The translations under genes and the position numbers were made by a program. Shown piece after piece: positions 32,882-41,075 of a DNA stretch of 64,000 bases. The stretch lies in contig NZ_FNAN01000004.1 in assembly GCF_900101885.1 (NCBI RefSeq), positions 1-64,000 on the forward strand, read 5' to 3'. Positions within the stretch are counted from its first letter, which is position 1. Every line of letters begins with the position of its first letter. Under the pieces are notes generated by a model. That model searched no databases. It had not been told where the DNA came from and saw only the letters and a program-made list of their open reading frames with translations. The DNA is from Dyadobacter soli. Lineage in GTDB: Bacteria; Bacteroidota; Bacteroidia; Cytophagales; Spirosomataceae.

Positions 32882-33189
32882 AGCACAGGGTGGCCGTTCA
32901 ATGTTTCAATCAATTCAATGTTGACGCTCCGGATTTCCAGACTGGTCATGTTCTTCACTTTGATCGGGTACCTCTTTTCACGACTTCTTTTTTTTCCGTC
33001 GGTACTGGCGATTGCCGAACGCCGGCGCGCTTTGGTAAGGATGGCCCGGTCGAAGACGATTCGCTCGCCACCGGTGCCGTGCGTCCGGCTTCCTGTACAG
33101 AATACAATATGGAACGGGACTGGCCGATCTCCGCGGACAGAATCGTCGAGTATCTCTAATGCTTGGTTTACCCTGATTGGTGGCTTCAT
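32878..33189 (-). CDS. Hypothetical protein between terminase and portal
   Basis: A 103-residue basic protein (KARRRSAIASTDGKKRSREKRYPIKVKNMTSLEIRSVNIELIETLNGHPVL). Starts with a helix resembling a DNA- or head-binding segment. It overlaps the portal start by 4 bp and opens the late unit from promoter 33194-33229. Confidence 0.5.
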   Translation of the reverse strand: MKPPIRVNQALEILDDSVRGDRPVPFHIVFCTGSRTHGTGGERIVFDRAILTKARRRSAIASTDGKKRSREKRYPIKVKNMTSLEIRSVNIELIETLNGHPVL

Positions 33190-33193
33190 TGCT

Positions 33194-33229
33194 CGAAACT
33201 ACCCCTGATTTCAGGGCTTTAATGGGACA
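33194..33229 (-). promoter_or_regulatory. Late promoter of the portal unit
   Basis: On the minus strand TGTCCCAT (33229-33222), 20 bases, then TAGTTTCG (33201-33194), one base off TAnnTTTG. It lies five bases before the ATG at 33189. Confidence 0.7.
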
Positions 33230-33428
33230 GTAAACACCATAATTGCACGGAAACAGCCGCTTTCGGTAACGGTTTTGCAGTAAATTTTCCGACTTCAACT
33301 TCATTATCAACCACTTGACCGGTTCGCTTTTCAAAAACAGGCCGTTTGCCACGAAGAAGACCCAGCCACACCCTGTCGCGTAAGGCAATTGCTTGTGGGG
33401 GGCGGCGGCCATATATGAAAGCGCCCAA
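33219..33428 (-). CDS. Possible small protein after the large terminase
   Basis: A 69-residue frame starting from TTG at 33428, adjacent to the terminase stop. It contains VFEKRTGQVVDNEVEVGKF. Composition is plausible but I recognise nothing. An overlapping frame (32978-33412) is equally open, so either or neither may be real. It also overlaps the late promoter. Confidence 0.25.
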   Translation of the reverse strand: MGAFIYGRRPPQAIALRDRVWLGLLRGKRPVFEKRTGQVVDNEVEVGKFTAKPLPKAAVSVQLWCLLSH

Positions 33429-33429
33429 C

Positions 33430-35100
33430 TCAGAAGTCGATCATCGAGGCGGTCGCCTGGCTGCCCGCGCGTCGGCGCTTGATCATCCCGTATACCAGGA
33501 TGTCGGCCGCATCGGTATAGTGTGGCGCCTCGCGCTGGTCGACGTCGCTGCGCCGCTCCATCGACTTATCCTTCTCAAAGCCGGTCTTGCCATTGACCGC
33601 AAAGCTGGTCTGCTCCATGGCTGTGCGCAGCACCTTGGTATTCTCACGGTTGAACTGCACCTGGTAGAACTCCCCGGTGCGGTAGGCCGCACCCTTCAAT
33701 AGGATTGACCAGATCCGGTAACGGTTATAATACGACGGCGTCACACCCACGTTGAAAGGAGTGACCCGCCATCCAAGCTTGGAGATCTGTTCGACGAACT
33801 CGTCGACCGGGTTCTTGTCGCTGACGGGGTTCTTCGGTACGTGAGTGTGGTCATAGTACAGGATCAGCTCCTTGCGGGAGTAGTACTTATAGTAAGTGGC
33901 GAACTCCTTAGCCAGGTCGGCGATTTTCTTCGGGTTGAGCACGTCCATCGCATTCAGGATCGAAATGGTCTGCTCTGTCTCCTGGCCACACGCCAATGTG
34001 TTGATCCGTCCGCCCACGTCCATGGCCGCTTCGATCGGCATCGTCCTGTCCAAGTCAGTATCCTTGCGACAGTCGTTGAGCTTACCCTTACCATACACCG
34101 ATTCGTTATGGCCATCGACGATCGAGTAGTCGATCGCATCGTAGAAGTTGCGGTCTTTCAGGTCTGGGTAGAAAGTATTCTCGACGTTAGCCGGCCGCTC
34201 GTTGAGCACCGACGTCCGGAAGATGAACTCGGGAAGTGTCCGTTTGAGCTTTTTGATGAAATCTACCCCAAGGACGTCGATGTTGTCCAGGGTCGATGCT
34301 TCTTTGTAGTAGACCAGGTGCCTACGGATTTTCGACAGATCGCGTTGCAGGAAATCGACCTTATAAGTTTCCTGCCTGGTAAAATGGCCACGGTCACCCG
34401 CGCGGGCGCGAATCAGGAACAGTTCGGCCTCGATGCCCAGCACCATCTCGACGGCTTCTCTGTCCACGTCTTTTTCGAAGTCATGGATCCATTTCGACTC
34501 CGGACTGGTAGGCATATCCGTGGTATAGATTACCGAGTGGTGCAAGTGGCAATCCCGGAAGTAGCGCTCGTTCCCGCGGTTGGTGGGTACCAGCTCGCTG
34601 TCGAGCTTCTGCTTGTTGAGCAGCTTGGTTTCATCACCACCATACCAGTCAATGCTCATACCGTTTGAGGAACCAGGTCGGTCCTGAGACACCAGGCGCA
34701 TCACTGAAACATCGTACCGGTTCACACGCATGAATACGCTGTGCTCCGCCGTTTCCGGAGCAACATACGGCATACGAAGGCCAATGTTCCTGGGAGGGAA
34801 ACGCCGCACCCAGAAGTCGACGTCGCGCTGTAAGCCCATTTCCTGCCACCGCTGAAAGATGGGAGGCAGCGTCCGGTCGAGCAGCTGCATGTAACTTTGC
34901 GCAACATTTACCCCCGAAGATCTGGGCATTAATGACAGGCATCGGTGAAACCGGTGTGAGAGTACGCCGGCGCTCTTACCGGTACCGCGGCCGGCAACAA
35001 GTGCAAGCTCGTTCGCATCGACCAGGTTGACATCCAGCTGGGGCTTGTTAAAATATAGGGAGCCCAGTAGAATAGGCTCCTGATCAGGGAGGGAAACCAT
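33430..35100 (-). CDS. Terminase large subunit
   Basis: A 556-residue protein. Walker A AGRGTGKS at residues 36-43 and a Walker B-like SIDWYGGDE define the ATPase that drives DNA packaging. The C-terminal nuclease carries AMDVGG and an Asp near YYDHTH. Thus both ATPase and nuclease halves are present. It follows the small-subunit-like gene by 13 bases. Confidence 0.88.
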   Translation of the reverse strand: MVSLPDQEPILLGSLYFNKPQLDVNLVDANELALVAGRGTGKSAGVLSHRFHRCLSLMPRSSGVNVAQSYMQLLDRTLPPIFQRWQEMGLQRDVDFWVRRFPPRNIGLRMPYVAPETAEHSVFMRVNRYDVSVMRLVSQDRPGSSNGMSIDWYGGDETKLLNKQKLDSELVPTNRGNERYFRDCHLHHSVIYTTDMPTSPESKWIHDFEKDVDREAVEMVLGIEAELFLIRARAGDRGHFTRQETYKVDFLQRDLSKIRRHLVYYKEASTLDNIDVLGVDFIKKLKRTLPEFIFRTSVLNERPANVENTFYPDLKDRNFYDAIDYSIVDGHNESVYGKGKLNDCRKDTDLDRTMPIEAAMDVGGRINTLACGQETEQTISILNAMDVLNPKKIADLAKEFATYYKYYSRKELILYYDHTHVPKNPVSDKNPVDEFVEQISKLGWRVTPFNVGVTPSYYNRYRIWSILLKGAAYRTGEFYQVQFNRENTKVLRTAMEQTSFAVNGKTGFEKDKSMERRSDVDQREAPHYTDAADILVYGMIKRRRAGSQATASMIDF

Positions 35101-35113
35101 ATTAAGTCAGGGC

Positions 35114-35749
35114 TTAATTTTTCTGATGTTCGCGCTCGTTGCGCGGATTGTCCATTACTTCGTCGAAGTCGACATCTTCGATCTCGGCCAGCTCCTTTTC
35201 CTCTTTTTTCTTCCAGAAAGCTTTCAACACTTTCTCGACATTCGGGATCGGCAACGCGCCGATTGTCGACGGATCCGAGCTGATGGTCACCTGGACAATC
35301 TTCGGTTCTGGCATTTGAGCCTTTTCACGATCAAAGCCATAGATCTTGACCAGAGTGGCATCGCATTTGGCCGCAGTGTCCAGCCCGCGCGCTGATCCGG
35401 ACGCGAGCGCCTTTTTGCGCAGCCGCTTGGTGCGCTCAATTAGCATTACCTTTTCGAAGTCTTCATTAGTCTGATCGACCGTGCAAAAGAAGCGTTGGCT
35501 GTTTTTGACGTCGGTGTATGCCTGGCGCTGCGAGATGGAGAAATGATTCACCAGGGCACGAACGACCTCGATATCGTTGGAGGGGTCAAAATTGGTGTAC
35601 CACTCCCTGGCAAAGCGCCACCGTTCCAGCTGCTTTTGCTGGACGGCGGTCAACTTGAATTTGTCCTGGTTGGTGTACCATTTGTACACTGCGTCGAAGT
35701 CATCCGCAAACGGATCCGACAATGCCGGCACTTTCTCTGGAAGGTTCAT
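35114..35749 (-). CDS. Terminase small subunit-like protein
   Basis: A 211-residue protein. An N-terminal helical region with an HTH-like segment (VRALVNHFSISQRQAYTDVKNSQRFF) is followed by a coiled Lys/Glu-rich C-terminus. Position directly upstream of the large subunit supports a DNA-recognition role in packaging. Confidence 0.65.
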   Translation of the reverse strand: MNLPEKVPALSDPFADDFDAVYKWYTNQDKFKLTAVQQKQLERWRFAREWYTNFDPSNDIEVVRALVNHFSISQRQAYTDVKNSQRFFCTVDQTNEDFEKVMLIERTKRLRKKALASGSARGLDTAAKCDATLVKIYGFDREKAQMPEPKIVQVTISSDPSTIGALPIPNVEKVLKAFWKKKEEKELAEIEDVDFDEVMDNPRNEREHQKN

Positions 35750-36051
35750 GCGTCAAGAATTCTTTGTCGTTCCATGGCCTTCTCCAAGCTGATCAGCGCA
35801 GCAGACTCGCCCATGTGGGCAAGCGGGATCAGCGCCAGGTTCATCTGCTTTTGAAACCGGAGCCGACCGCGGTTAACAGCGATAAAGAAAGGGTGATGAC
35901 GGTCATTCATCCAGCGCTGAGCGTGGATCTCGTCGACTTCGGCAAGGATTGCAATCTCCGATATCGTCATTTGCGCATAGGCGCTTTGTTCGACATCAAA
36001 AAGGGCATCCTGAGACAGTACTGGCTCAGCTTGATACAATTCGGCTTCCAT
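35746..36051 (-). CDS. Hypothetical protein upstream of terminase
   Basis: A 101-residue protein, translationally coupled (ATGA) to the small-terminase gene. Contains MTISEIAILAEVDEIHAQRWMND, a possible short HTH. It heads the terminase transcription unit and could be a packaging accessory. Confidence 0.5.
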   Translation of the reverse strand: MEAELYQAEPVLSQDALFDVEQSAYAQMTISEIAILAEVDEIHAQRWMNDRHHPFFIAVNRGRLRFQKQMNLALIPLAHMGESAALISLEKAMERQRILDA

Positions 36052-36070
36052 GGCTTATGATTTACCATGC

Positions 36071-36106
36071 AAGGGTAGCGGTTTTTTCGCCTGGTGAGTG
36101 GGACAG
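36071..36106 (-). promoter_or_regulatory. Late promoter of the terminase unit
   Basis: On the minus strand TGTCCCAC (36106-36099), 20 bases, then TACCCTTG (36078-36071), one base off TAnnTTTG. The ATG is 20 bases downstream of the -7 box. Confidence 0.65.
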
Positions 36107-36161
36107 GGCCGGAAGGTCGATTATCGTAGTATATTTATATCGAAAGAAAGCCCGCAATGTT

Positions 36162-36509
36162 ATGGATCAACAACACTGGCCGGATATTTCCGGAGACAAA
36201 TTCACGGTCGTCAAAAGCGAGCTGGCTGCTGGATCGGACGAATCAACGCTTTTCGAAAAAATGGGAAAGCGTCTGGTGCAAGAATTCAAGTCGGATGTTA
36301 AAGGTTATGCGCAGCTCATATATCGGGGCTACTCGTTTCACTACATACTGCGATATAATGGTCAAAAAGTCGACTTTGGAAGAGATTTTCTTTCCATAGA
36401 CGTCCCCGTCATTGTCCAAAATGAAGACGTTTTTGAGCACATGATCACACGGTCGATCAGTGAAGCAGTGGCTTTGTTTCCAAATGGTCGTCAAGTTTCA
36501 TTGAGATAA
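36162..36509 (+). CDS. Hypothetical protein in the rightward island
   Basis: A 115-residue protein from the ATG at 36162. N-terminal acidic helices are followed by strands (YSFHYILRYNGQKVDFGRDF). No family is recognised. It is the first gene of a rightward accessory island inside the leftward late region. Confidence 0.5.
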   Translation: MDQQHWPDISGDKFTVVKSELAAGSDESTLFEKMGKRLVQEFKSDVKGYAQLIYRGYSFHYILRYNGQKVDFGRDFLSIDVPVIVQNEDVFEHMITRSISEAVALFPNGRQVSLR

Positions 36510-36515
36510 TTACCT

Positions 36516-36845
36516 ATGACAACAGGAGAAAAAATCCACTTCCTAATGCACTGGTGCAAGGGATCGGTGCGAATTTTAATTAACCAACATCGGGACTTTC
36601 AATCGACCATAATAGAACACCTAGATAGGTATGGCCCGGGACGGGGACGGATTGGCCAGGAAATAGTGCAAAATATGATCAAACTGGATTTTCTCGTTCA
36701 AATTGACTTTACCCCGGAAACACCGATCACTGCTCATGTAGTATGGCACTACGACCTGGATCAGGGGCTGGATGATTGTGTGGAGATAATCCGGAATAAA
36801 GAAACGATACACTCACTTAAAATTCGCAATAATGGGCCACAGTAG
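36516..36845 (+). CDS. Hypothetical protein in the rightward island
   Basis: A 109-residue protein, six bases after the previous gene. The N-terminal helical part (FLMHWCKGSVRILINQHRDFQSTIIEHL) and HVVWHYDLDQG strand are notable, but no family is recognised. It overlaps the next gene by 14 bp. Confidence 0.5.
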   Translation: MTTGEKIHFLMHWCKGSVRILINQHRDFQSTIIEHLDRYGPGRGRIGQEIVQNMIKLDFLVQIDFTPETPITAHVVWHYDLDQGLDDCVEIIRNKETIHSLKIRNNGPQ

Positions 36846-37122
36846 ATCCAAAGTGACGTTTGATTGTCAATGTGGAAAGTACTACGACGGGAGCTGCGAT
36901 CACAAAAGCGCCGTTTTCATGCAGTATTATCATGGGACCAACTTCTTCGAAGTTGTCCACAAGCGCCATATTGATGATCCGGAAGAAAAGCCAGAGAAGA
37001 TCATCGAAGGAGGTGACAACATTCTTCTGGCACTACAAAGGCTTCTATCTCTTCCGGACCACCAGCTGGAACGCTGGGATGCGGCAGATTTCGATACTTT
37101 CAAGGCTGCCCGCGGTAGGTAA
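36832..37122 (+). CDS. Small Cys/His-containing protein in the island
   Basis: A 96-residue protein. DCQCGKYYDGSCDH gives a C-x-C...C-x-H cluster that may bind zinc. The C-terminus is helical. No family is recognised. Confidence 0.5.
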   Translation: MGHSRSKVTFDCQCGKYYDGSCDHKSAVFMQYYHGTNFFEVVHKRHIDDPEEKPEKIIEGGDNILLALQRLLSLPDHQLERWDAADFDTFKAARGR

Positions 37123-37168
37123 CTGGGTGAAACCTCCGTTGCGCGGAGCAGGGAGCAGTCTACTCCAT

Positions 37169-37384
37169 TCAGGCATGTCCATTCTCTTCAAGCCATTTCT
37201 TCATTAAAATGAGCCTTAGAATGAAAGGTTCGTTTGCTCTTGGATTTGGATTACCTTCAATCGAATTGAAGTGAAGCTGGACGAAATGTTCCGGATCATC
37301 CACTTTCATTGATTTATGTATCCAGGCTGGTCCCGCCGGAAGTTGGCGGCCAGCAAACCATTCTTTAAGTTCTTGTGCAGTCAT
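37169..37384 (-). CDS. DUF6965-like small protein
   Basis: A 71-residue protein, MTAQELKEWFAGRQLPAGP, DDPEHFVQLHFNSIEGNP and PFILRLILMKKWLEE, which I recall as the DUF6965 pattern. The function is unknown. It is divergent from the next gene, so it has its own promoter. Confidence 0.55.
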   Translation of the reverse strand: MTAQELKEWFAGRQLPAGPAWIHKSMKVDDPEHFVQLHFNSIEGNPNPRANEPFILRLILMKKWLEENGHA

Positions 37385-37398
37385 GCGGTCAAAGGTAT

Positions 37399-37406
37399 TA
37401 CTTTTG
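37399..37406 (+). promoter_or_regulatory. Promoter -7 box for the second half of the island
   Basis: TACTTTTG is a perfect TAnnTTTG, 27 bases before the ATG at 37433. A TTG near 37375 is a possible but loosely spaced -33 element. It is a host-type promoter without the late octamer, so expression in the lysogen is expected. Confidence 0.5.
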
Positions 37407-37432
37407 CACCTTCAAACTTCATCAGCAAAAAA

Positions 37433-37867
37433 ATGTCAAGGTTAAGAAAAGGAGACGTGTTTCTTCTTTGTGAGAGGCACTATGTGATGCTCGGGAACTT
37501 CAATATACAAGTCGGCAGGGTCTACAATCGCGGCAAGGACAGGTCAAAAGTCAGGTCACAGCTGACAATCTCGGTCACGGATATTCTTCACAAAAACGGT
37601 ATTGAGTACGACAAGGACTTAATAGACCGCTTCGCAAACTACGTTGCAAAGGACATACAGCCAGGTAAATTCCGGCTACCGATGGGACACTTCGTCGTTA
37701 CCGAGGTCGATTCATCCGGAAACAGTACAGAAGAGACTGTTCATTGTAAGCGCTTCCATCCGCTGCCCGGAGAGAATGAGGATGTGATCCGTTTTAATCA
37801 GAATAAGTTTGGAACGGGTCAGTACCCGCATAACGTCCTTTTCTCGCTGGGTGATGGTGAGTATTGA
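37433..37867 (+). CDS. Hypothetical protein in the rightward island
   Basis: A 144-residue protein from the ATG at 37433. It contains the strand pair GDVFLLCERHYVMLGNFNIQVG and a C-terminal QNKFGTGQYPHNVLFSLGDGEY. No family is recognised. It probably has its own promoter and could be a lysogen-expressed accessory function. Confidence 0.5.
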   Translation: MSRLRKGDVFLLCERHYVMLGNFNIQVGRVYNRGKDRSKVRSQLTISVTDILHKNGIEYDKDLIDRFANYVAKDIQPGKFRLPMGHFVVTEVDSSGNSTEETVHCKRFHPLPGENEDVIRFNQNKFGTGQYPHNVLFSLGDGEY

Positions 37868-37974
37868 GCGTAAAGGGGATAGATTGGACAAAACAATTTC
37901 GACCACTTTATTTATCAGCACTCGATTATTGGTACCTTCGTTGTAACCGCACGTTTCGATCTCAACCTCAATCG

Positions 37975-38184
37975 ATGAAATACAAAATACTCTTCAAGGC
38001 GTTTAAAACTGCCATCCTCTGGGTCGCAATGCTGATAGCACCAATTGATTTAATGATTTGGATCACTGGCGTTCAATTATCAACTTTTGCAAAGGATATT
38101 CTTGTATGGGGAGTTTTAGCAGTCTTTTTGATGTTTCTGCTTATTTCTGGATGGATTGAGCTAAAAAAAAATGGCCCGTATTAA
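37975..38184 (+). CDS. Small membrane protein in the island
   Basis: A 69-residue protein from the ATG at 37975. A longer frame from TTG at 37864 is open, but a promoter-like TACCTTCG lies at about 37931, so I prefer the shorter form. Two hydrophobic helices (TAILWVAMLIAPIDLMIWITG and ILVWGVLAVFLMFLLISGWI) end in a basic tail. Possibly a superinfection-exclusion type protein; unproven. Confidence 0.5.
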   Translation: MKYKILFKAFKTAILWVAMLIAPIDLMIWITGVQLSTFAKDILVWGVLAVFLMFLLISGWIELKKNGPY

Positions 38185-38192
38185 CGAGCCAT
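38171..38192. terminator. Bidirectional terminator between island and methylase
   Basis: ATGGC-c-CGT-atta-ACG-a-GCCAT is flanked by an A-run on the left and T residues on the right. It can end both the rightward island and the leftward methylase unit. Confidence 0.6.
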
Positions 38193-38199
38193 TTAACTG

Positions 38200-38958
38200 C
38201 TATTTGTTTTGCGATATTTGAAAGTTGGTGACCAGGATTTCCACCCGAGTCGCCTTTAAAGCTTTCCTTGTGACGATTTCTGTCACGTAGCAACCATGCC
38301 TAGTGGCCAATTCCAGAATGTACGGATGGTCAAATTCGCTCATCGCCCATTTGATTCCCGAAGTTTGAAGAACGTCGAACAAGTCTTCACAGTCTTTCTT
38401 TTTGAAGCCAGCTGAATAATTGTTGTCCGTGTCCAGATACGGCGGATCACAATAAATAAATGCTCGTTGCTTTTCGCGATCAGTCTTTACAGCAACTTTT
38501 CGAAATATGCCGCGGAAGTCAGTGTTCATGAAGCTGACGCCTTCGAGCAGCTCATTGGTGGCTTTTAATTTTTCATCCAGGCGCAGCTTCTGGCCGCCGA
38601 AGCCGAAACGCAGGGTTTCGGGCTTGCCCAGGAATCCAAAATTTGAGCGGAGAAGGAACCGGACCGCTTTAACGAGCGGGTCAGGCTCCTCGTTTTTTTT
38701 CCAATGGTCCCATAGATCCTGGTGGAGCGGTGTCCGGTTCCACTCTTCCAGGAACTGTTCGCCGAAATTGCGGACCACTTGGTAAAGATTATAAACTTCC
38801 GAATCCAGGTCGTTGAGAATGTTGTACTTGGCTTTTGGCTTGAAGAAATACATCCCGCCGGCGCCAAAGAACGGCTCGATGTAAAGGTCATGAGGGGGAA
38901 AGTGTTGATAAATCAGGGATGCAATACGCTTTTTGTTTCCTAATCGGTTCAGGATCAT
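38200..38958 (-). CDS. D12-class DNA adenine methyltransferase (Dam-like)
   Basis: A 252-residue protein. The SAM-binding EPFFGAGG (residues 28-35) and the catalytic DPPY (171-174, CDPPYLDTDNNY) are complete. NKKRIASLI at the N-terminus is the usual FGK-K start variant. There is no partner endonuclease. In phages these enzymes mark DNA against host restriction or tune packaging and expression. It sits between the morphogenesis genes and the rightward island. Confidence 0.85.
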   Translation of the reverse strand: MILNRLGNKKRIASLIYQHFPPHDLYIEPFFGAGGMYFFKPKAKYNILNDLDSEVYNLYQVVRNFGEQFLEEWNRTPLHQDLWDHWKKNEEPDPLVKAVRFLLRSNFGFLGKPETLRFGFGGQKLRLDEKLKATNELLEGVSFMNTDFRGIFRKVAVKTDREKQRAFIYCDPPYLDTDNNYSAGFKKKDCEDLFDVLQTSGIKWAMSEFDHPYILELATRHGCYVTEIVTRKALKATRVEILVTNFQISQNK

Positions 38959-38960
38959 GC

Positions 38961-39740
38961 TTATAATTCAGTTTCAATTTCGGATAATTGTTTCCGCCAA
39001 TGTTCAAGGACCTTTTCTAACTCCTTTTTCTTGGCCGTATCCTTTGATTCGTTAATTTTTTTAAGTGTTTTACTAATGTATGTGCGGATGTTGAGCATCC
39101 GTTTGGGCAGCTTGATATCGTCTTCCTTGATCACTATGTCCTGAGGCACCCGTCCGTGCTCTCGGAAATAGTCGATCTTGGCAAACAACACATCCAGCTC
39201 GTCCGTAATAGCAAGAATCCGCAACGCGGCCACTTGCCGATCGGCGCGGCGCCCTGGATCCGGAAGCTCGCGCAATCGTTGTTTGAGCGCGATCCGCTCA
39301 TCCATCAGGCTGTAAGTAGTATCACGCATTTCCCGGATCTCGTCGGGTTCATCCGGAGCTTTGGCCGGTATTGGCTCAGGTGGAAGATTCGCGCCGGTCA
39401 AATCGTCGACCGTGTCTTCGAGGTAGCTCATTCGATCTTTCAGGTCGTCCAGGTTCCAACTAAGGTCTGACATCTCACTTTCGAGCTTGGCCGTCTCCGC
39501 AGCACTTATCGAACCTGTTTTTTCACTGTCGACTGTTGTCTCATCTGCGATGGGCTCCACCTCCTTCATCAAGCCGTCACGCATCTTATCGCGGTTGAAA
39601 GGATGATCACCAGTGCAAAGCGCCCGATAAGTGATACTTTGGTCACCATACCGCTGCTTCCAAAGGCGCAGGCCTTCGTTATAGTCTTCTGACTTCTCCC
39701 AGGCAAGGGCATCCAAAATATAGTCGCGCGATAAGGTCAT
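38961..39740 (-). CDS. Coiled-coil phage protein
   Basis: A 259-residue protein from the ATG at 39740, MTLSRDYILDALAWEKSEDYNEGLRLWKQRYGDQS. A longer frame to 39788 would cross a hairpin at 39755-39781. The N-terminal ~50 residues form a small conserved helical unit. The rest is highly charged with heptad repeats (about 75-110 and 175-255). Placed among head/tail genes, it may be a connector or regulatory protein. No family is recognised. It is two bases from the methylase gene. Confidence 0.5.
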   Translation of the reverse strand: MTLSRDYILDALAWEKSEDYNEGLRLWKQRYGDQSITYRALCTGDHPFNRDKMRDGLMKEVEPIADETTVDSEKTGSISAAETAKLESEMSDLSWNLDDLKDRMSYLEDTVDDLTGANLPPEPIPAKAPDEPDEIREMRDTTYSLMDERIALKQRLRELPDPGRRADRQVAALRILAITDELDVLFAKIDYFREHGRVPQDIVIKEDDIKLPKRMLNIRTYISKTLKKINESKDTAKKKELEKVLEHWRKQLSEIETEL

Positions 39741-39754
39741 GGCCGAAGAAAAAA

Positions 39755-39781
39755 CATCCGGACCTAAAAAAAGTCCGGATG
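39755..39781 (-). promoter_or_regulatory. Perfect hairpin in front of the coiled-coil gene
   Basis: CATCCGGAC and GTCCGGATG are 9-bp exact arms with a 9-nt loop containing a T7 run on the minus strand. The T-run in the loop instead of after the stem argues against a classic terminator. Confidence 0.45.
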
Positions 39782-39808
39782 AATACACTACTTAAAGAAA
39801 TGAAATAA

Positions 39809-40003
39809 TCAGACAAGGGCAATGTGGGGATATCCTGACTCAATCAGAATACCGGCCTGCTCTTCGGAAAGATTGGCCAGATCAAATGTTTGCCCGGCAT
39901 GGAGAACGGGCATGTAATCAAGCCGCTTCAAACCAATAATTTCGTAGGTGGGAGCTGATACTGGCGGCTCTCCAGCCGGGGCGATGTTTTTTTGCTTTGC
40001 CAT
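39809..40003 (-). CDS. Small hypothetical late protein
   Basis: A 64-residue protein. Contains YEIIGLKRLDYMPVLHAGQTFDLANLSEEQAGILIESG. The last 45 residues look like a small beta/helix fold common in phage head-neck regions, but no name can be given. Confidence 0.5.
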   Translation of the reverse strand: MAKQKNIAPAGEPPVSAPTYEIIGLKRLDYMPVLHAGQTFDLANLSEEQAGILIESGYPHIALV

Positions 40004-40004
40004 G

Positions 40005-40547
40005 TTAGGCTGCCGGCGTCAAGGTTACAGTTGACGTGTAAAGCAATCGGTGCGGCATGATGGCCGTGATTGTGAATTCGTACAGCGATCCTTCGCCGTT
40101 GTTCGAACCAGGCAACATTTGTGATTTAATAGTTGCTGCCATAGTTTCGATACCAAGCTGATCATACGTCCCATCAGGCATGTTTGCATTTTGCACAAGG
40201 ACAATGAACGGTGTAATACCGTTTGCTTGGTTATGCAAGATTGTTGCGTTCGGATTGTTCGAAGGCACGCGCAGCACTAAAACATTATTCTTGGTGCCGG
40301 AAAACTCACCACCCTCTGTCGCAGCCAGCGTGCCGGTATTTGGCAGGAACTCAATTTTTTTAAAGCATTTGCCCTGTTTGAAAGTATGGGCGCTCGCCAC
40401 GGTAAACATTGCAATTCCTTCTGCATTTGCCGCGGGTTTTTGGATAACCAGAAAGTCAGCAAGCTGCGCAATAAACGCAACGAGCCTGGTACCGCCTTGG
40501 TTAGTGCCGCAGGTATCGCCGAGAATGACATCTACTATTTCGCACAT
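40005..40547 (-). CDS. Putative tail-tube-like or head protein
   Basis: A 180-residue protein with mixed strands (GTKNNVLVLRVPSNNPNATILHNQANG) and a C-terminal strand pattern LYEFTITAIMPHRLLYTSTVTLTP. Size and strand content suit a tail tube protein, yet it sits next to the capsid genes. Tail tube is a guess from size. Confidence 0.4.
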   Translation of the reverse strand: MCEIVDVILGDTCGTNQGGTRLVAFIAQLADFLVIQKPAANAEGIAMFTVASAHTFKQGKCFKKIEFLPNTGTLAATEGGEFSGTKNNVLVLRVPSNNPNATILHNQANGITPFIVLVQNANMPDGTYDQLGIETMAATIKSQMLPGSNNGEGSLYEFTITAIMPHRLLYTSTVTLTPAA

Positions 40548-40589
40548 AGTATTTTATTTGATTATTGGCTTGTTTGGGCCGGTTGGAAA

Positions 40590-41000
40590 TTATTTTTTGA
40601 CAGGCACCAGAACGCCGCTTTTCGCGTCGATCAGTTTAGCGATGAGCTCCTGATCGTCTTTGAGCTGATCGGCGGTATAGTTTTCTCCCTTGAAATGGAA
40701 GCTTGGGATCGCTATACGGTAGTGCCCTTTTTTATAGGTCACCACCAGGTCGTCCACTACGGTTTCGGTCGGCTGCTTGGCGAGCTGAGCTTGCTGGGCC
40801 AGCACAAGCGTTTCTGCTTCTTTGACCGCACCTGTGAGTTCGGTGATCCGGGCATCTTTGCCAGCAATCTGCTCTTCCAGGCTTTTTTTTTCGGTCTCCA
40901 AGACTTCGACCTGGGCTTTCAGTGTTGCCACTTCCGCCTGTGTGTCTGCGAGCAATTTATCCGCGAGCTCAGCGGTAGAATTTTGGGAAGTTGGTTCCAT
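40590..41000 (-). CDS. Coiled-coil phage protein with conserved C-terminal domain
   Basis: A 136-residue protein from the ATG at 41000. Residues about 12-65 are a long coiled coil. The C-terminus (KKGHYRIAIPSFHFKGENYTADQLKDDQELIAKLI) is a small module repeatedly found near capsid genes. Possibly a decoration or head-fibre protein. Confidence 0.45.
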   Translation of the reverse strand: MEPTSQNSTAELADKLLADTQAEVATLKAQVEVLETEKKSLEEQIAGKDARITELTGAVKEAETLVLAQQAQLAKQPTETVVDDLVVTYKKGHYRIAIPSFHFKGENYTADQLKDDQELIAKLIDAKSGVLVPVKK

Positions 41001-41075
41001 GGTCGGGATTGTGAAAAATGAAGAATACCGCCCGAGCGGCATCCTTCATTCGATGATCATTTTAATTAACCAGCC

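Noticed and set aside
37864..38184. Longer TTG start for the island membrane protein
   Set aside because: It would overlap the previous gene and cross a promoter-like box; the ATG at 37975 gives a normal small membrane protein.
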